The notes: generated from the sequence alone by a model not told the origin. Counted from the first letter of the stretch, positions 1 to 8,597 are shown. The stretch is DNA of 44,688 bases from Bacteroidota bacterium (GCA_029571985.1 JAKQVC010000177.1:1-44688); one strand, 5' to 3'. Program-made: numbers and translations.

Positions 1-382
1 TTTTAAAACCATGGGTTTGTCTTTTGTTCCAATTGTGTAAGCCATAGGTTAATTTGTATTTAGTTTTGAAAATGGTTTCTACTTTGTTTCGTAAATCCTT
101 GGCGAATACTTCAAAAAGAAAGTGTAAGGCTGATACCACTCGTCTGGATAAACGAACAAAACACCCCCGAATATACGAGATAAGTTGAGGATTATCGCTT
201 CATTTTCACTGATAAATTATGCATTTAACTTTCCGGTGCCCGGGATTAGGTTCATCGTAGCAGCATACCGGTAATGTATGTCTTCCAGATATCAGGCAGG
301 TTAGAAAACCGGCAGAGAAAATTGAAATGCTCGCATTTGATGTAAATCAAAATTTAAAAGAAACCGGATGCACTCGCGTTTG
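1..382. other. Non-coding stretch, no feature recognised
   Basis: No reading frame with signal-peptide, domain or codon character is visible on either strand, and I see no tRNA-like fold, strong terminator hairpin or repeat. It may be the downstream flank of a gene outside the window or the 3' region of the lipoprotein gene that ends at 383. Confidence 0.5.
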
Positions 383-781
383 TCAGTCGCTTATTTTATG
401 CATAGACATCGTCCAACAATCGGGCGCTAAACCGAGACAATGATTGAACCTAAGTGTGTCTCCGCCTAAAGTTAAATAGGGTGGGTGATAGTTGATGTCC
501 GAACGCCACATGCCATCAATATAGGTAAACTGAAATCCATCGGTTGACTGGTAGGTTGGGGTGAAAACAATACGTATGGTATTTTCAGATGCCGACCCGA
601 TAATTTCTGCCTCAATATTAGTGGTATCGGAATTGAATACCCCGGTGTAATACTGATGTATTTTTACGCCGGAATAATGACCAACCACATCTGATACATA
701 ATCTACGAAAATGGGCTCGTCTTGTTGGCAGGAAATCCATGACAGACTGAGGATGAAGATGAAAACATAAGCTACTTTCAT
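383..781 (-). CDS. Small putative lipoprotein, unknown function
   Basis: This 132-residue protein starts with a charged residue and a hydrophobic stretch ending in a lipobox-like WISC, with Cys18 as the likely lipidated residue. That predicts Sec export, signal peptidase II cleavage and membrane anchoring. The mature part is rich in Thr, Tyr, Asp and aromatic residues and looks like a small beta-sandwich, but I recognise no family. It contains two further Cys residues near the C-terminus. It lies alone, downstream of another exported protein of unknown function on the same strand. Export is well supported by the N-terminus; the biological role is unknown. Confidence 0.6.
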   Translation of the reverse strand: MKVAYVFIFILSLSWISCQQDEPIFVDYVSDVVGHYSGVKIHQYYTGVFNSDTTNIEAEIIGSASENTIRIVFTPTYQSTDGFQFTYIDGMWRSDINYHPPYLTLGGDTLRFNHCLGLAPDCWTMSMHKISD

Positions 782-1011
782 GCTATGAAAGATTTTGATG
801 TCATTTTTGCACTTTTACCTTAGCTAATGTAGGCATATTATCTGAATTTGGAAACTAGTACTTTCACCTAAATAGTTTGGCACCACAAATGGATAATGCT
901 TATATGCTAAGTGTCGTAATAGTTTTTCTTGTAATCTAATTTGGATATAATATGACTTTCCCATGATAGCTTGGCTGAAAATTTTGCTACGCAATACCAA
1001 TGTTGATATGC

Positions 1012-1833
1012 TCACGGGTTATCTAAGTCAAAATAATTTTCACGGTTTATTTTGTATTCAGCATAGGCAATATACCGCAACAATATCTTATAGAGTGTTT
1101 CCTTTGAAAAATAGGCTTCCATTGGCAATTGACTGAAAAGAGGGGATTGCTGATATAACATGTAATACGTCATAAATTCATCCACTTGTGTATCAGGCAC
1201 TCCATCATACAAATTTCCTGAATAGTCGTATACAACAGTATCCTGGTTTTTGCTGATTAGGGTTAGTGATATAAAAAAAGGGGCTCCATCTATTACCGTA
1301 GTTGATTTGTCCAACGCCTGACTATATGCTGTATTAAACTGGTTGTATTCAATGGTAATACTTCTGTTAGAATCAATTTGCCGGATTATGTCTGCATATT
1401 CGACTCTGTAGAGCAGGTTACCGAGATAATCTTTTTTCTTGCTTAAGGCGATGAGCGAATCCATGTCCGCCTCGGTCAGGATAATTGTACACCGACTGTC
1501 ATCAGCTTTTTGTTCAATGTAATCGACTGCCTGCAAAACCATTTGCTTATTTGAGCGAAGCAATGGCTTACAGGAATGCCACCGCAAACCAATGAATTGT
1601 TTCTGTTTGCAGTAGGTATGCCTCACTCGTCTACCTTTTACATGATAAGCCTCACTTTCGTTGTGAAACGACGGCAGATAGGCAATACTACAGGATAATT
1701 GAATAGCCTGATCTCGCGGTTTTTGATCCGGTGATTGCGCACTTAGCGTGCAAACCAACATCACAAAGCAAATAGTACCCGCCAGTATTAACCGACATGT
1801 GTTTGTATAGCTTTTTAATTGGGCTGAATACAT
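1012..1833 (-). CDS. Exported protein of unknown function
   Basis: The 273-residue product has a long N-terminal region (about 15 residues) before a hydrophobic core at roughly residues 15-31 ending in LSAQS, consistent with a Sec signal peptide cut after Ala. Before the core lies KSYTNTCR, and a later start is possible. The mature part has scattered Cys residues (CSIAYLP, HTYCKQ, WHSCKP, SRCTI) and no family I recognise. The frame is fully open and the codons look natural. It precedes the lipoprotein gene on the same strand, 230 bases away, with no visible hairpin between. It could be lineage-specific. I am fairly confident it is coding but have no functional call. Confidence 0.55.
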   Translation of the reverse strand: MYSAQLKSYTNTCRLILAGTICFVMLVCTLSAQSPDQKPRDQAIQLSCSIAYLPSFHNESEAYHVKGRRVRHTYCKQKQFIGLRWHSCKPLLRSNKQMVLQAVDYIEQKADDSRCTIILTEADMDSLIALSKKKDYLGNLLYRVEYADIIRQIDSNRSITIEYNQFNTAYSQALDKSTTVIDGAPFFISLTLISKNQDTVVYDYSGNLYDGVPDTQVDEFMTYYMLYQQSPLFSQLPMEAYFSKETLYKILLRYIAYAEYKINRENYFDLDNP

Positions 1834-2043
1834 GATGTAGGGTTAAAGGTTAAGGGATGCTGTTCAGGGCACCATAGTTTCGTGTCCTGGATTCCGTTAG
1901 GAGAGCATTCCTGACAGGTGGTAGGCGTTGCCATGATTCGGGTTGTCAGTTCAGGTGTTGTTTCGTCACTAAACTACCAAATCTTTAATCTTCGTCAGTC
2001 GGGAAGCTGAGATTGTTAGTTTCACGGCAATTCGGTTTGCGGC

Positions 2044-2059
2044 ATATATATATATATAT
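2044..2059. repeat. (AT)8 dinucleotide tract
   Basis: Eight perfect AT units lie between a C and a G in non-coding DNA. Tracts of this kind can vary in length by replication slippage. It is about 210 bases upstream of the 1012-1833 start on the opposite side from any recognised promoter, so I assign no regulatory role. Confidence 0.9.
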
Positions 2060-2380
2060 GTAAACCGATATTAGGTAAGGAAACATTGGCAGACGATCAT
2101 GATATGGACTAAATTTGTGGTGCCTTGACCTGCATTTATCACCGTCTTCTTGCGGTTTCTTACCTGCCTTTTGGCTGTTTTTGACTTTTTTTTTGACCCT
2201 TCTGGGCAAAAATATGTCACAATTTCTCGAAAAATCGTACATTTTCTATTAAAAAATTGATTAAAAGGAGGTCGTATTTTTGAAAATTAGACACAAATTG
2301 AACGCTATGTTAACATATGCTCAATCTTTCTCCAGCTTTTGTTGTCAAAGGGTTATTTAATAAAAAAAATGTCGTCGGGG

Positions 2381-2412
2381 CTTGCAATATCGGCAAAGGG
2401 GGCTTACTTTTG
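2381..2412 (+). promoter_or_regulatory. Bacteroidetes-type promoter for the laminin B-like gene
   Basis: A CTTG (2381-2384) stands 20 bases before TACTTTTG (2405-2412), which matches the TAnnTTTG -7 element exactly and the TTTG -33 element in three of four bases. The start codon at 2448 follows after a leader of about 30 bases. Confidence 0.6.
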
Positions 2413-2447
2413 AAGTCTCGTTATTACCAGTCACTAACACACACAAC

Positions 2448-3569
2448 ATGAAACACATTCTAACTACCTTGGTGGTTGGGGTTTGTCTCAGCTTAACGAA
2501 AGTTTACGCACAACCGGCATCATACTTTAATGCAAGTGATGAAGGTTGGACAGCACTATGCGAGTGCGGCGTTCACCCAACTGCAAGCTGGACATCCACT
2601 GCCGGTTCCCCAGGAGGTGCCTTTAGAGGCACAGATAATGCCAACGGCGTTTGGTATTATAACTCCCCTGCAGCCTTCAACATCGACCTTACCGCCTATT
2701 ACAACGGCACGTTGACCTTTGATCAAAAGCAGAATACTGCCTTGAATCAAACCAGCGAACCGGATGTGATGCTGGTTAAGTCAGATGGCACTAAAATCGT
2801 GTACAACACTACATCTAACCCGGCCACAACCTGGACGCATTACAGCATTCCATTGAGCGAAAGTGGTTGGAGATATGAAACACTGCTTGGTGCAGCGGTT
2901 TCTTATGACGACTTCATGGATTTTATTTCCACATTTGCCGTTATCAAAATCAGAGGTGATTATTCATCAAATACCACTGAAACCATTTGGATGGATAATG
3001 TGGTTATTACCGGCCCGATAATTTTACCTATCGAATTGGGCAATTTTGTAGCTACGCCCACTGAATTGACTCAGGCGCAATTAGACTGGACAACCCTGAC
3101 AGAAGTGGATGTAGACCATTTTGAAATAGAAAAGAAAACAAGCTATGATGCTGAGTTTACTGTTATCGGCTCTGTGAGCGGTGCTGGAAATTCAACTGAT
3201 GAATTACATTATTCGTTTGTCGACCAACAGTTTAATGCACTGAGCTATTATCGCCTTGGTGTGGTTGGTTCTGATGGCGTTAAAACATATTCTCCTGTTG
3301 TTTTAGCAGAACCACTCTCTGACGTGCATACTGATATTCAGGTTTTCCCTAACCCTGCAACCAATTCAGTATCTATCATGTCTAGCTTATCAAATAGTTC
3401 ATTCGATAAAATCCAGATTGTAAGTATAACGGGTGAAGTGCTTTATAGCACACAAGCTCCGTTGGCGAACACAACATTGGATATAACTGATTTACCTTCC
3501 GGTATTTACTTTATCCGGGCTTTACAGGGAGATGTACAATCAGTTGCTCAATTCAATGTGGTAAAGTAA
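2448..3569 (+). CDS. Secreted T9SS protein with laminin B-like domain
   Basis: I place the start at 2448 because the next residues form a clean signal peptide (KHILTTLVVGVCLSL ending VYAQ); the longer frame from 2382 overlaps the promoter. The 373-residue protein begins with a domain of about 170 residues resembling laminin B (domain IV): GVWYYNSPAAF, LTFDQKQN, then DVMLVKSDGTKIVY, WTHYSIPLSESGWR, VIKIRGDYSS and WMDNVVITG in the family order. A spacer beginning LPIELGNF, with a fibronectin III-like look, follows. The C-terminus is a T9SS type A sorting domain with VFPNPATNSVSI and a final LPSGIYFIRAL. It would be exported by Sec, then T9SS, and act at the cell surface or outside, probably in carbohydrate or surface binding. 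The next gene downstream is also secreted. The laminin B call is from motif order only. Confidence 0.85.
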   Translation: MKHILTTLVVGVCLSLTKVYAQPASYFNASDEGWTALCECGVHPTASWTSTAGSPGGAFRGTDNANGVWYYNSPAAFNIDLTAYYNGTLTFDQKQNTALNQTSEPDVMLVKSDGTKIVYNTTSNPATTWTHYSIPLSESGWRYETLLGAAVSYDDFMDFISTFAVIKIRGDYSSNTTETIWMDNVVITGPIILPIELGNFVATPTELTQAQLDWTTLTEVDVDHFEIEKKTSYDAEFTVIGSVSGAGNSTDELHYSFVDQQFNALSYYRLGVVGSDGVKTYSPVVLAEPLSDVHTDIQVFPNPATNSVSIMSSLSNSSFDKIQIVSITGEVLYSTQAPLANTTLDITDLPSGIYFIRALQGDVQSVAQFNVVK

Positions 3570-3608
3570 ATCAATAGATCACAAGTCGAACCCCATCATA
3601 CTCGTTAA

Positions 3609-3627
3609 CCGGGATAGAATATTCCGG
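3609..3627 (+). other. Short intergenic hairpin
   Basis: CCGGGATA and TATTCCGG form an 8-bp stem with one G-U pair around a GAA loop. No T-run follows, so it is not an obvious terminator. It lies between two secreted-protein genes 104 bases apart and could be an mRNA-processing or stability element. Confidence 0.35.
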
Positions 3628-3673
3628 ACAAGCATACTTCGTTTAATTTAAACCTTTCAATGCCTTATATTTT

Positions 3674-5131
3674 ATGAAAAATCTCACACCAAGTAAAGTA
3701 GCAGTTGTCGTGATGCTGTTGCTCTCCTCCGCGGTAAATCAACTTACTGCGCAAATCACACTTTACCACTACTCGAATCAGGTAGATGGTTATGCTAACT
3801 ATGTAGATCCTAACCTGTCAGCAGAAAAACTGCGTAGGGTGAAAGGTGCATCCGGTGTAGGCGCCGGTATCATCTGCCCAATCGGTTTTACTTCAAAGGG
3901 TTTTTCTACAGCCGGAGATTATGCCGATAATATGCCGAGTGTATTAAGCACAATCACACCAGGAACAGGTGTAGATTTTGAAGTGGGTTCTATCACTGCA
4001 CGCGTACGTATTACTGAAACAGGTCCGATTTACATGCGTATCGCTTATTCTGTTGACGCAGGAACAACCTGGATTGATGGTGGTATTGATTATACTCCAT
4101 TTATTTCTGATTGTGGCGATGAAACTGAATTCTGTAACTGGGATATGCCTGATTTTAACGTAACAGATAAACTGTATGTGCGCTTTATTCCTTACGGAAC
4201 AATCGCTACTTCAGGTCGTTTTAATATCAGTGATATTTATGTGTATGGTGCCTTAGACATGGTTGATGAAGACGGTGATGGATATGGAATCGCTATCGAT
4301 TGCGACGATACCAATGCGGATATTAACCCGGGTGCAGCAGATATTTGCAACGATATTGACGAAGACTGTGATGGAATTGCTGATGAAGTAAATATCTCTA
4401 TTACACCAACTGGTGACGTTTACATTTGTGATGATGAAACCGTAACACTTTATGGCACAGAAGGCTATGATAGCTATCAGTGGTATAAAAATGGTAATCC
4501 AATTCCGGTAACAACTTCCAGCATCGTAATTGAAAATCCAGGTTATTATCAGGTAGAAGCTACTAACGGTGGTTGCACCGCAATCTCTGAAGTACAAGCC
4601 GTAGCGGTAACTGCTATGCCTTTTGGTAATATCTTCTATCCAGACGGACTCGACCTGTGTGCTGACGACTCAATTCTGCTTAAAGCTAGTTATGATGAGT
4701 TGTGGGACTGGCAGTGGTACAAAGATGGTTTGCCTATGGAAGGTGAAATCAACTACAAAGTATTAGTTACTGAACCTGGTTCTTACTATTGTCAGATTAT
4801 TACTGTATTCGGTTGCTTCCGCAATACAGATGAAGTAGAGGTTACCGTTTGCCGCTCAGGTGAACCAACAGCAGTTTCTGCTCAAACAATTCAGATCTAT
4901 CCTAACCCGGCTAACCAAACCGTTACTTTAGATATTGAAGAAATTAACAGCAATGCGGCTATGCTCGAAATTTATGATATCAATGGACAATTAATGCGTC
5001 AACAACAATTGGATATCGCTAACCAGCAAACAGTTTCTGTTCCGGTTGCCGATTTACCAAATGGTATGTATTTTGTTCGTGTCCTCACTCAGGATAATAT
5101 GCTGAGCGCATCGTTCACCATCAACAGATAA
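3674..5131 (+). CDS. Secreted T9SS protein with MopE-like motif and Ig-like modules
   Basis: The 485-residue protein has a signal peptide (KVAVVVMLLLSSAVNQLTAQ), then about 165 residues resembling a beta-sandwich with no family I can name. Residues about 196-238 hold the pattern DEDGDGYG..DCDD.NADINPGA.DICN.IDEDCDG, the MopE-type putative metal-binding motif with paired Asp and three Cys. Two Ig-like modules of about 75 residues follow, each with a YQWYKNG- or WQWYKDG-type core and two Cys. The C-terminus is a T9SS type A sorting domain (IYPNPANQTVTLDI, LPNGMYFVRVL). It is likely a surface or secreted binding protein. It is 104 bases downstream of the laminin B-like gene and may share its transcript; a strong terminator follows. 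The metal specificity cannot be read from sequence. Confidence 0.85.
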   Translation: MKNLTPSKVAVVVMLLLSSAVNQLTAQITLYHYSNQVDGYANYVDPNLSAEKLRRVKGASGVGAGIICPIGFTSKGFSTAGDYADNMPSVLSTITPGTGVDFEVGSITARVRITETGPIYMRIAYSVDAGTTWIDGGIDYTPFISDCGDETEFCNWDMPDFNVTDKLYVRFIPYGTIATSGRFNISDIYVYGALDMVDEDGDGYGIAIDCDDTNADINPGAADICNDIDEDCDGIADEVNISITPTGDVYICDDETVTLYGTEGYDSYQWYKNGNPIPVTTSSIVIENPGYYQVEATNGGCTAISEVQAVAVTAMPFGNIFYPDGLDLCADDSILLKASYDELWDWQWYKDGLPMEGEINYKVLVTEPGSYYCQIITVFGCFRNTDEVEVTVCRSGEPTAVSAQTIQIYPNPANQTVTLDIEEINSNAAMLEIYDINGQLMRQQQLDIANQQTVSVPVADLPNGMYFVRVLTQDNMLSASFTINR

Positions 5132-5155
5132 TTAGTAGTTATTCATATTGATTAC

Positions 5156-5186
5156 GCCGCCATGTGTATGCATGGCGGCTTTTTTT
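5156..5186 (+). terminator. Rho-independent terminator
   Basis: GCCGCCATG and CATGGCGGC form a perfect 9-bp GC-rich stem around a 6-base loop, followed by seven T. It ends transcription of the secreted-protein gene that stops at 5131. Confidence 0.9.
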
Positions 5187-5492
5187 ATGCGAGATGTTTA
5201 TAGCAGGATGTTATTTGGATTGAATAAGTTTTGTCCTGATTGTATATCGATATTAATTATCAGGTAAATGATCGTAAGTGACTTCAGGAAATGCCAAATT
5301 GCACTGCCGCAAACCACTGACTTACCCGCACGAATAACATTGATCGTGTAAGGTCCTAATGTGTTATTAACCGGCGCGGCTAGCAATCGATTAAGTGGCT
5401 GAAACACGACACCTCACGTATTTCTGAGCGGTAATATTGATTGAGTTTTGAATAATTGAATATATAGGATAACTCTATACGAGTATCAGCTC
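5187..5492. other. Intergenic region between convergent genes
   Basis: This stretch lies between the plus-strand terminator ending at 5186 and the minus-strand terminator at 5493-5526. I see no gene in it. A 69-residue open frame on the minus strand (5198-5407) has no signal peptide, domain or start context and looks like chance. Confidence 0.5.
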
Positions 5493-5526
5493 AAAAAAAA
5501 GAAGCTGCCATTTAATGACAGCTTCT
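5493..5526 (-). terminator. Rho-independent terminator, minus strand
   Basis: AGAAGCTG and CAGCTTCT pair as an 8-bp stem with a partly paired interior. On the minus strand the stem is followed by a T8 run (A5493-5500 on the plus strand). It sits 38 bases past the stop of the minus-strand T9SS gene. Confidence 0.8.
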
Positions 5527-5563
5527 GAGAAGAATGATTTTAGTAAAAAGGAATACGAATGCT

Positions 5564-6295
5564 TTATTGCAGGATGCTGAGTTTTTCAGTCCAAACAACT
5601 TGACTGCTGCCATCAACCAGACGAACAAAATAAATGCCCTGAGTTAAATCAGTAACATCTAATTCCATCTTTCCATTAGCAGTATTCCAGTCAAAACGAG
5701 CAACCTCATGTCCAACCAGATTTACAATACTTACTTGTTGAACAAATGCGCTTTTTGAAGCATAAATATTAATTGTATTTATGGCAGGGTTTGGATATAC
5801 AGCAAAGCTATTATCTAACTCAGGACTTATGATGGCAACATCACAATCATCGCTGGTAGTTCCCAGAAAGGCCTTAAATAATCCAACCGCATTATAATTA
5901 GCGCTGTCCAGAACACTGTAAAATACAACTTCTACCGTGCCACATCCTGGAACCGGATTGTATACCCCATCTTTGAAATTACGAGCATCAAATTTGACAA
6001 ATACGCTACCCATGGTATCAGCTGGTGCCTCAAAATAATCTCCCGGCGCATCTGCGTTTGGCGACCAGCATAATGTGAAGTCACACACACTGCTTGTCCA
6101 ATAATCCGGTATATCATTGATCGTGCGTTTCCAGGTCATCGTTTGTGTTTCGCCGGCATTGTGTAATTCAATATGTACTTCATGGATGATGTCGGGTTCG
6201 CCCTCTAGTTCAGCAATTGCCGGAGTAAGTGTGATGTTTTGTGCCTGCAGCGAAACAACAGGCAGGAGGCATGCGAGGAGGTACAATTTTCTCAT
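5564..6295 (-). CDS. Secreted protein with T9SS type A sorting domain
   Basis: I start it at 6295 because the following residues form a standard signal peptide (RKLYLLACLLPVVSLQAQ); the frame is open upstream to 6382 but that part is not signal-like. The 243-residue protein has a beta-rich middle with paired Cys (SSVCDFTLCW) and a region (TMTWKRTINDIPDYW) reminiscent of short secreted Bacteroidetes proteins with an immunoglobulin-like fold. The C-terminus is a T9SS type A sorting domain (FAVYPNPAINTINIY, LTQGIYFVRLV). Terminators on both sides make it a single-gene unit. The role is unknown beyond being secreted. Confidence 0.8.
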   Translation of the reverse strand: MRKLYLLACLLPVVSLQAQNITLTPAIAELEGEPDIIHEVHIELHNAGETQTMTWKRTINDIPDYWTSSVCDFTLCWSPNADAPGDYFEAPADTMGSVFVKFDARNFKDGVYNPVPGCGTVEVVFYSVLDSANYNAVGLFKAFLGTTSDDCDVAIISPELDNSFAVYPNPAINTINIYASKSAFVQQVSIVNLVGHEVARFDWNTANGKMELDVTDLTQGIYFVRLVDGSSQVVWTEKLSILQ

Positions 6296-6380
6296 GTAAT
6301 CAATCATTATGGTGAATAAAATGCAGGAAACGCAAGGCAAAGGCCTGGTATTTCCTATACAAATGTAATGCCTTACAAGC

Positions 6381-6415
6381 AAAAAAAAGAGTCAGGCGCT
6401 TAACCTGACTCTTTT
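6381..6415 (-). terminator. Rho-independent terminator, minus strand
   Basis: A 12-bp stem (AAAAGAGTCAGG with CCTGACTCTTTT, loop CGCTTAA) is followed on the minus strand by a T8 run (A6381-6388 on the plus strand). It ends the Omp28-like gene and insulates the next gene downstream. Confidence 0.9.
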
Positions 6416-6432
6416 ATGACCTTGAAATAGGG

Positions 6433-8484
6433 TTATTTCACAATCTGTAATTTCTCTGTTTGTGTGCGCTGAGCGCCATTAGTGAGGTAATAAAAATACA
6501 TACCTGCACCCAATTCAGTGGTAGATAATGTGTAGGCAGTTGTTCCGGCCTGCACAGTACCAGTATATACAACCTTACCGGTAATGTCGGTAACGGCAAG
6601 TGTCATATCCTGCTCAATGTTTTCCATAGGAATCATTGTGCTGTTAACTGCCGGGTTTGGCTGGGCACCACCAAGTAATCCCTGAATCAACTGATCGTAA
6701 GTAATTCCATCAATATTGCCACGGAAATACAGGTAAGTAGCCTCCATAACCGCATTTCTTACGGCATCATCTGCAATCATTTCGAGCCCGATACCTAAGT
6801 ATACTGTTTTGAAATCAGAAGTTTCAGCTCTAACACCACCAATTTTGGTACCGGCATTATAAGAGAAAATGCTGAAAGCATCAACGCCATTTGGTTCAAT
6901 TTGCTCAGGATAGTAATAGTCAGTTCCATAAGGTTTGCTGATATCGCTTTCTGCAACAGTGCCATACCAGGTATCATCAGCAACTGCCGTAAAGGTGGAT
7001 GCACCTGAAGCAGCATCAGCCACATAAGAAGCCATCAGATAGTTTTCGTAAAAATCAACAGCTTCAGGGTAATAAGCAGCATATTCATTTACTTCCCAAC
7101 CAATGTCCTGACCTGAAATAAATAAATTACCGCCATTATCCAGAAAGTCCATTAACTGGCTAATTTTTTCAGCATCACTTACTAAACCAGGGAAGGTCCA
7201 GCCAACATTGTAATAGATATTTTCTACTTCAGATAAAGCTCCGCTGTTAAAACCTTTCTTCATGGTAAAGTGGCTGGTGGCTGCATATGTAGTCAGGTCT
7301 GCAGAAGCAAGTCCGTCTGTATACAATGATTCCCAGTCATAAGTGCCATAAGGCGAACCATCACCAAAGCTTACTTCATTATTCACCACCAGGTCGGTAA
7401 CGCCGCTGATAATATAATAGCTTAAAACTTGTGGCGCTAATTCCGGATTATCAGGGAAGCTTACCGTAATGGTATACTCACCAATTGCAGGCGTTGGACC
7501 CACATTCACATTTAAACCAACAGGCACATCACCAGATGCACCAACATAGGCAGATGTTGCACCTGTATAAGTAGTGCCATCATAAGTATAGCTTGCACTC
7601 CAGTCGCCCGGCTGCGTAACGGCAAAATCAATATCGATATTCATACCCATCGCATCGCTCAGGTTGAGCACTTGTCCGCTAAATGCGGTTGCAGCACCTG
7701 AAACGCCTTGTACAAAGGTGTTAGTAGATAAATTGATTACCTCAATATCCGGATCTAAAGCTGAACCTGAGTTTAATACATTTTTGCTGCCGGATTCCTG
7801 AACCCAAGCTAAAGCATACATGTTTTCGGCAATGTAATCATCAACTAATTCATAGCTGTAATCAAAACTTACACTACCACCAATCGCAGCAGGAGTAAAG
7901 GTTACACCGCTTGTGCCGGTAATAGATTCGCGGAAAACATTCGGAAATTCTGTTTCACCATTTGTGCCTGGAGCTGAACCATATTCAATAATATGTTCAA
8001 CGGCAGCAGCTTTAATTTTATAAGTGCCCGCGGGAACAGTACCTACTGTTACCACTTCGATATGCACGTTACGTGTTGTACCGGTGGTTGATTCAGTTAC
8101 TAATACACGAATCGGACTGGTTTCGGCAAGCAGGTTGTTAACGATATCCTGAGTTACACCTGCAGGACTACCTATCTCAACGCCATTTTGGATCATATCC
8201 GGAACACCGGTTACGCCATAATAATCAACCATCGCATCACTTTCGCTGGAATTAAATTCATACATAGGATCATATCCCGGCCATGAAGTATGGTAGGCAA
8301 CGTGGTGCACGTTACTTTCATTGGCATAATAAACTTCCTGGAAAAATGGATTTTGAGACGCACAAGGACCACAAGATGCCTGTGTGAAGTGCTCAAATAA
8401 TGGGTATTTTTTCGCCTGACCAAAGGTGGTGCCGGTTAACAATACCAGTGTGATAACGGGTAAGATGTAAAGCGATTTTTTCAT
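6433..8484 (-). CDS. Omp28/thioredoxin-like secreted T9SS protein
   Basis: The 683-residue protein starts with a signal peptide (about 1-23, LLTGTTFGQ). Residues 28-240 resemble the Omp28 family, a thioredoxin-fold relative: FEHFTQASCGPC carries a CxxC pair at Cys38 and Cys41, followed by HVAYHTSWPGYDPMY and VTGVPDMIQNG. A middle beta-sandwich (about 245-350) follows, then a domain at about 360-600 (ISQLMDFLDNGGNLFISGQD, later VYLGIGLEMI) that looks like a class I glutamine-amidotransferase-type alpha/beta fold. The C-terminus is a T9SS type A sorting domain (AQPNPAVNST, LGAGMYFYYLT). The CGPC pair suggests redox or disulfide activity outside the cell, but this is inferred. It is transcribed divergently from glcD and ends at its own terminator. 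Confidence 0.8.
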   Translation of the reverse strand: MKKSLYILPVITLVLLTGTTFGQAKKYPLFEHFTQASCGPCASQNPFFQEVYYANESNVHHVAYHTSWPGYDPMYEFNSSESDAMVDYYGVTGVPDMIQNGVEIGSPAGVTQDIVNNLLAETSPIRVLVTESTTGTTRNVHIEVVTVGTVPAGTYKIKAAAVEHIIEYGSAPGTNGETEFPNVFRESITGTSGVTFTPAAIGGSVSFDYSYELVDDYIAENMYALAWVQESGSKNVLNSGSALDPDIEVINLSTNTFVQGVSGAATAFSGQVLNLSDAMGMNIDIDFAVTQPGDWSASYTYDGTTYTGATSAYVGASGDVPVGLNVNVGPTPAIGEYTITVSFPDNPELAPQVLSYYIISGVTDLVVNNEVSFGDGSPYGTYDWESLYTDGLASADLTTYAATSHFTMKKGFNSGALSEVENIYYNVGWTFPGLVSDAEKISQLMDFLDNGGNLFISGQDIGWEVNEYAAYYPEAVDFYENYLMASYVADAASGASTFTAVADDTWYGTVAESDISKPYGTDYYYPEQIEPNGVDAFSIFSYNAGTKIGGVRAETSDFKTVYLGIGLEMIADDAVRNAVMEATYLYFRGNIDGITYDQLIQGLLGGAQPNPAVNSTMIPMENIEQDMTLAVTDITGKVVYTGTVQAGTTAYTLSTTELGAGMYFYYLTNGAQRTQTEKLQIVK

Positions 8485-8504
8485 GTTCTAAAAAATTTGA
8501 ACCT

Positions 8505-8535
8505 TAAAGATACCGATTCTTGATAGAGAAACAAA
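8505..8535 (-). promoter_or_regulatory. Promoter of the Omp28-like gene
   Basis: On the minus strand, TTTG (8535-8532) stands 19 bases before TATCTTTA (8512-8505), seven of eight bases of the -7 element. The start codon lies about 20 bases downstream. Confidence 0.65.
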
Positions 8536-8545
8536 TGTGTACACA
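8536..8545. promoter_or_regulatory. 10-bp palindrome TGTGTACACA
   Basis: A perfect palindrome immediately upstream of the -33 element of the Omp28-like gene and 46 bases before the -33 element of glcD. It could be an operator for either promoter, but a 10-bp palindrome can arise by chance. Confidence 0.3.
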
Positions 8546-8580
8546 AAGGTTTTGGCGGTAAACAGCTCCCACAGGGGCGT

Positions 8581-8597
8581 GCACAACTTCTTTGTGC
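8581..8597. promoter_or_regulatory. Inverted repeat over the glcD -33 box
   Basis: GCACAA and TTGTGC are perfect inverted arms separated by CTTCT. The right-hand arm region includes the -33 TTTG at 8591-8594, so a protein bound here would block the promoter. This is the arrangement expected of a repressor operator, but no regulator is identified. Confidence 0.4.

Larger units (their letters stand above)
1834..2447. other. Intergenic region between divergent genes
   Basis: This 614-base stretch separates the minus-strand exported protein from the plus-strand laminin B-like gene. It holds an (AT)8 tract at 2044-2059 and a Bacteroidetes-type promoter at 2381-2412. The bases around 2180-2360 are AT-rich. 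I see no convincing gene; the 85-residue frame at 1985-2242 reads through the AT tract as alternating Tyr and Ile and is not credible. Confidence 0.55.

Noticed and set aside
824-1015. 63-residue minus-strand frame overlapping the stop of the gene at 1012
   Set aside because: It begins at a GTG inside the upstream gene's stop region, has no signal peptide or domain, and looks like chance; a frameshifted tail of the upstream gene was considered but nothing supports it.
1985-2242. 85-residue minus-strand frame
   Set aside because: It reads through the (AT)8 tract as alternating Tyr and Ile and is otherwise low-complexity and basic.
5198-5407. 69-residue minus-strand frame between two terminators
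   Set aside because: No start context, signal peptide or domain; lies in a convergent intergenic region.
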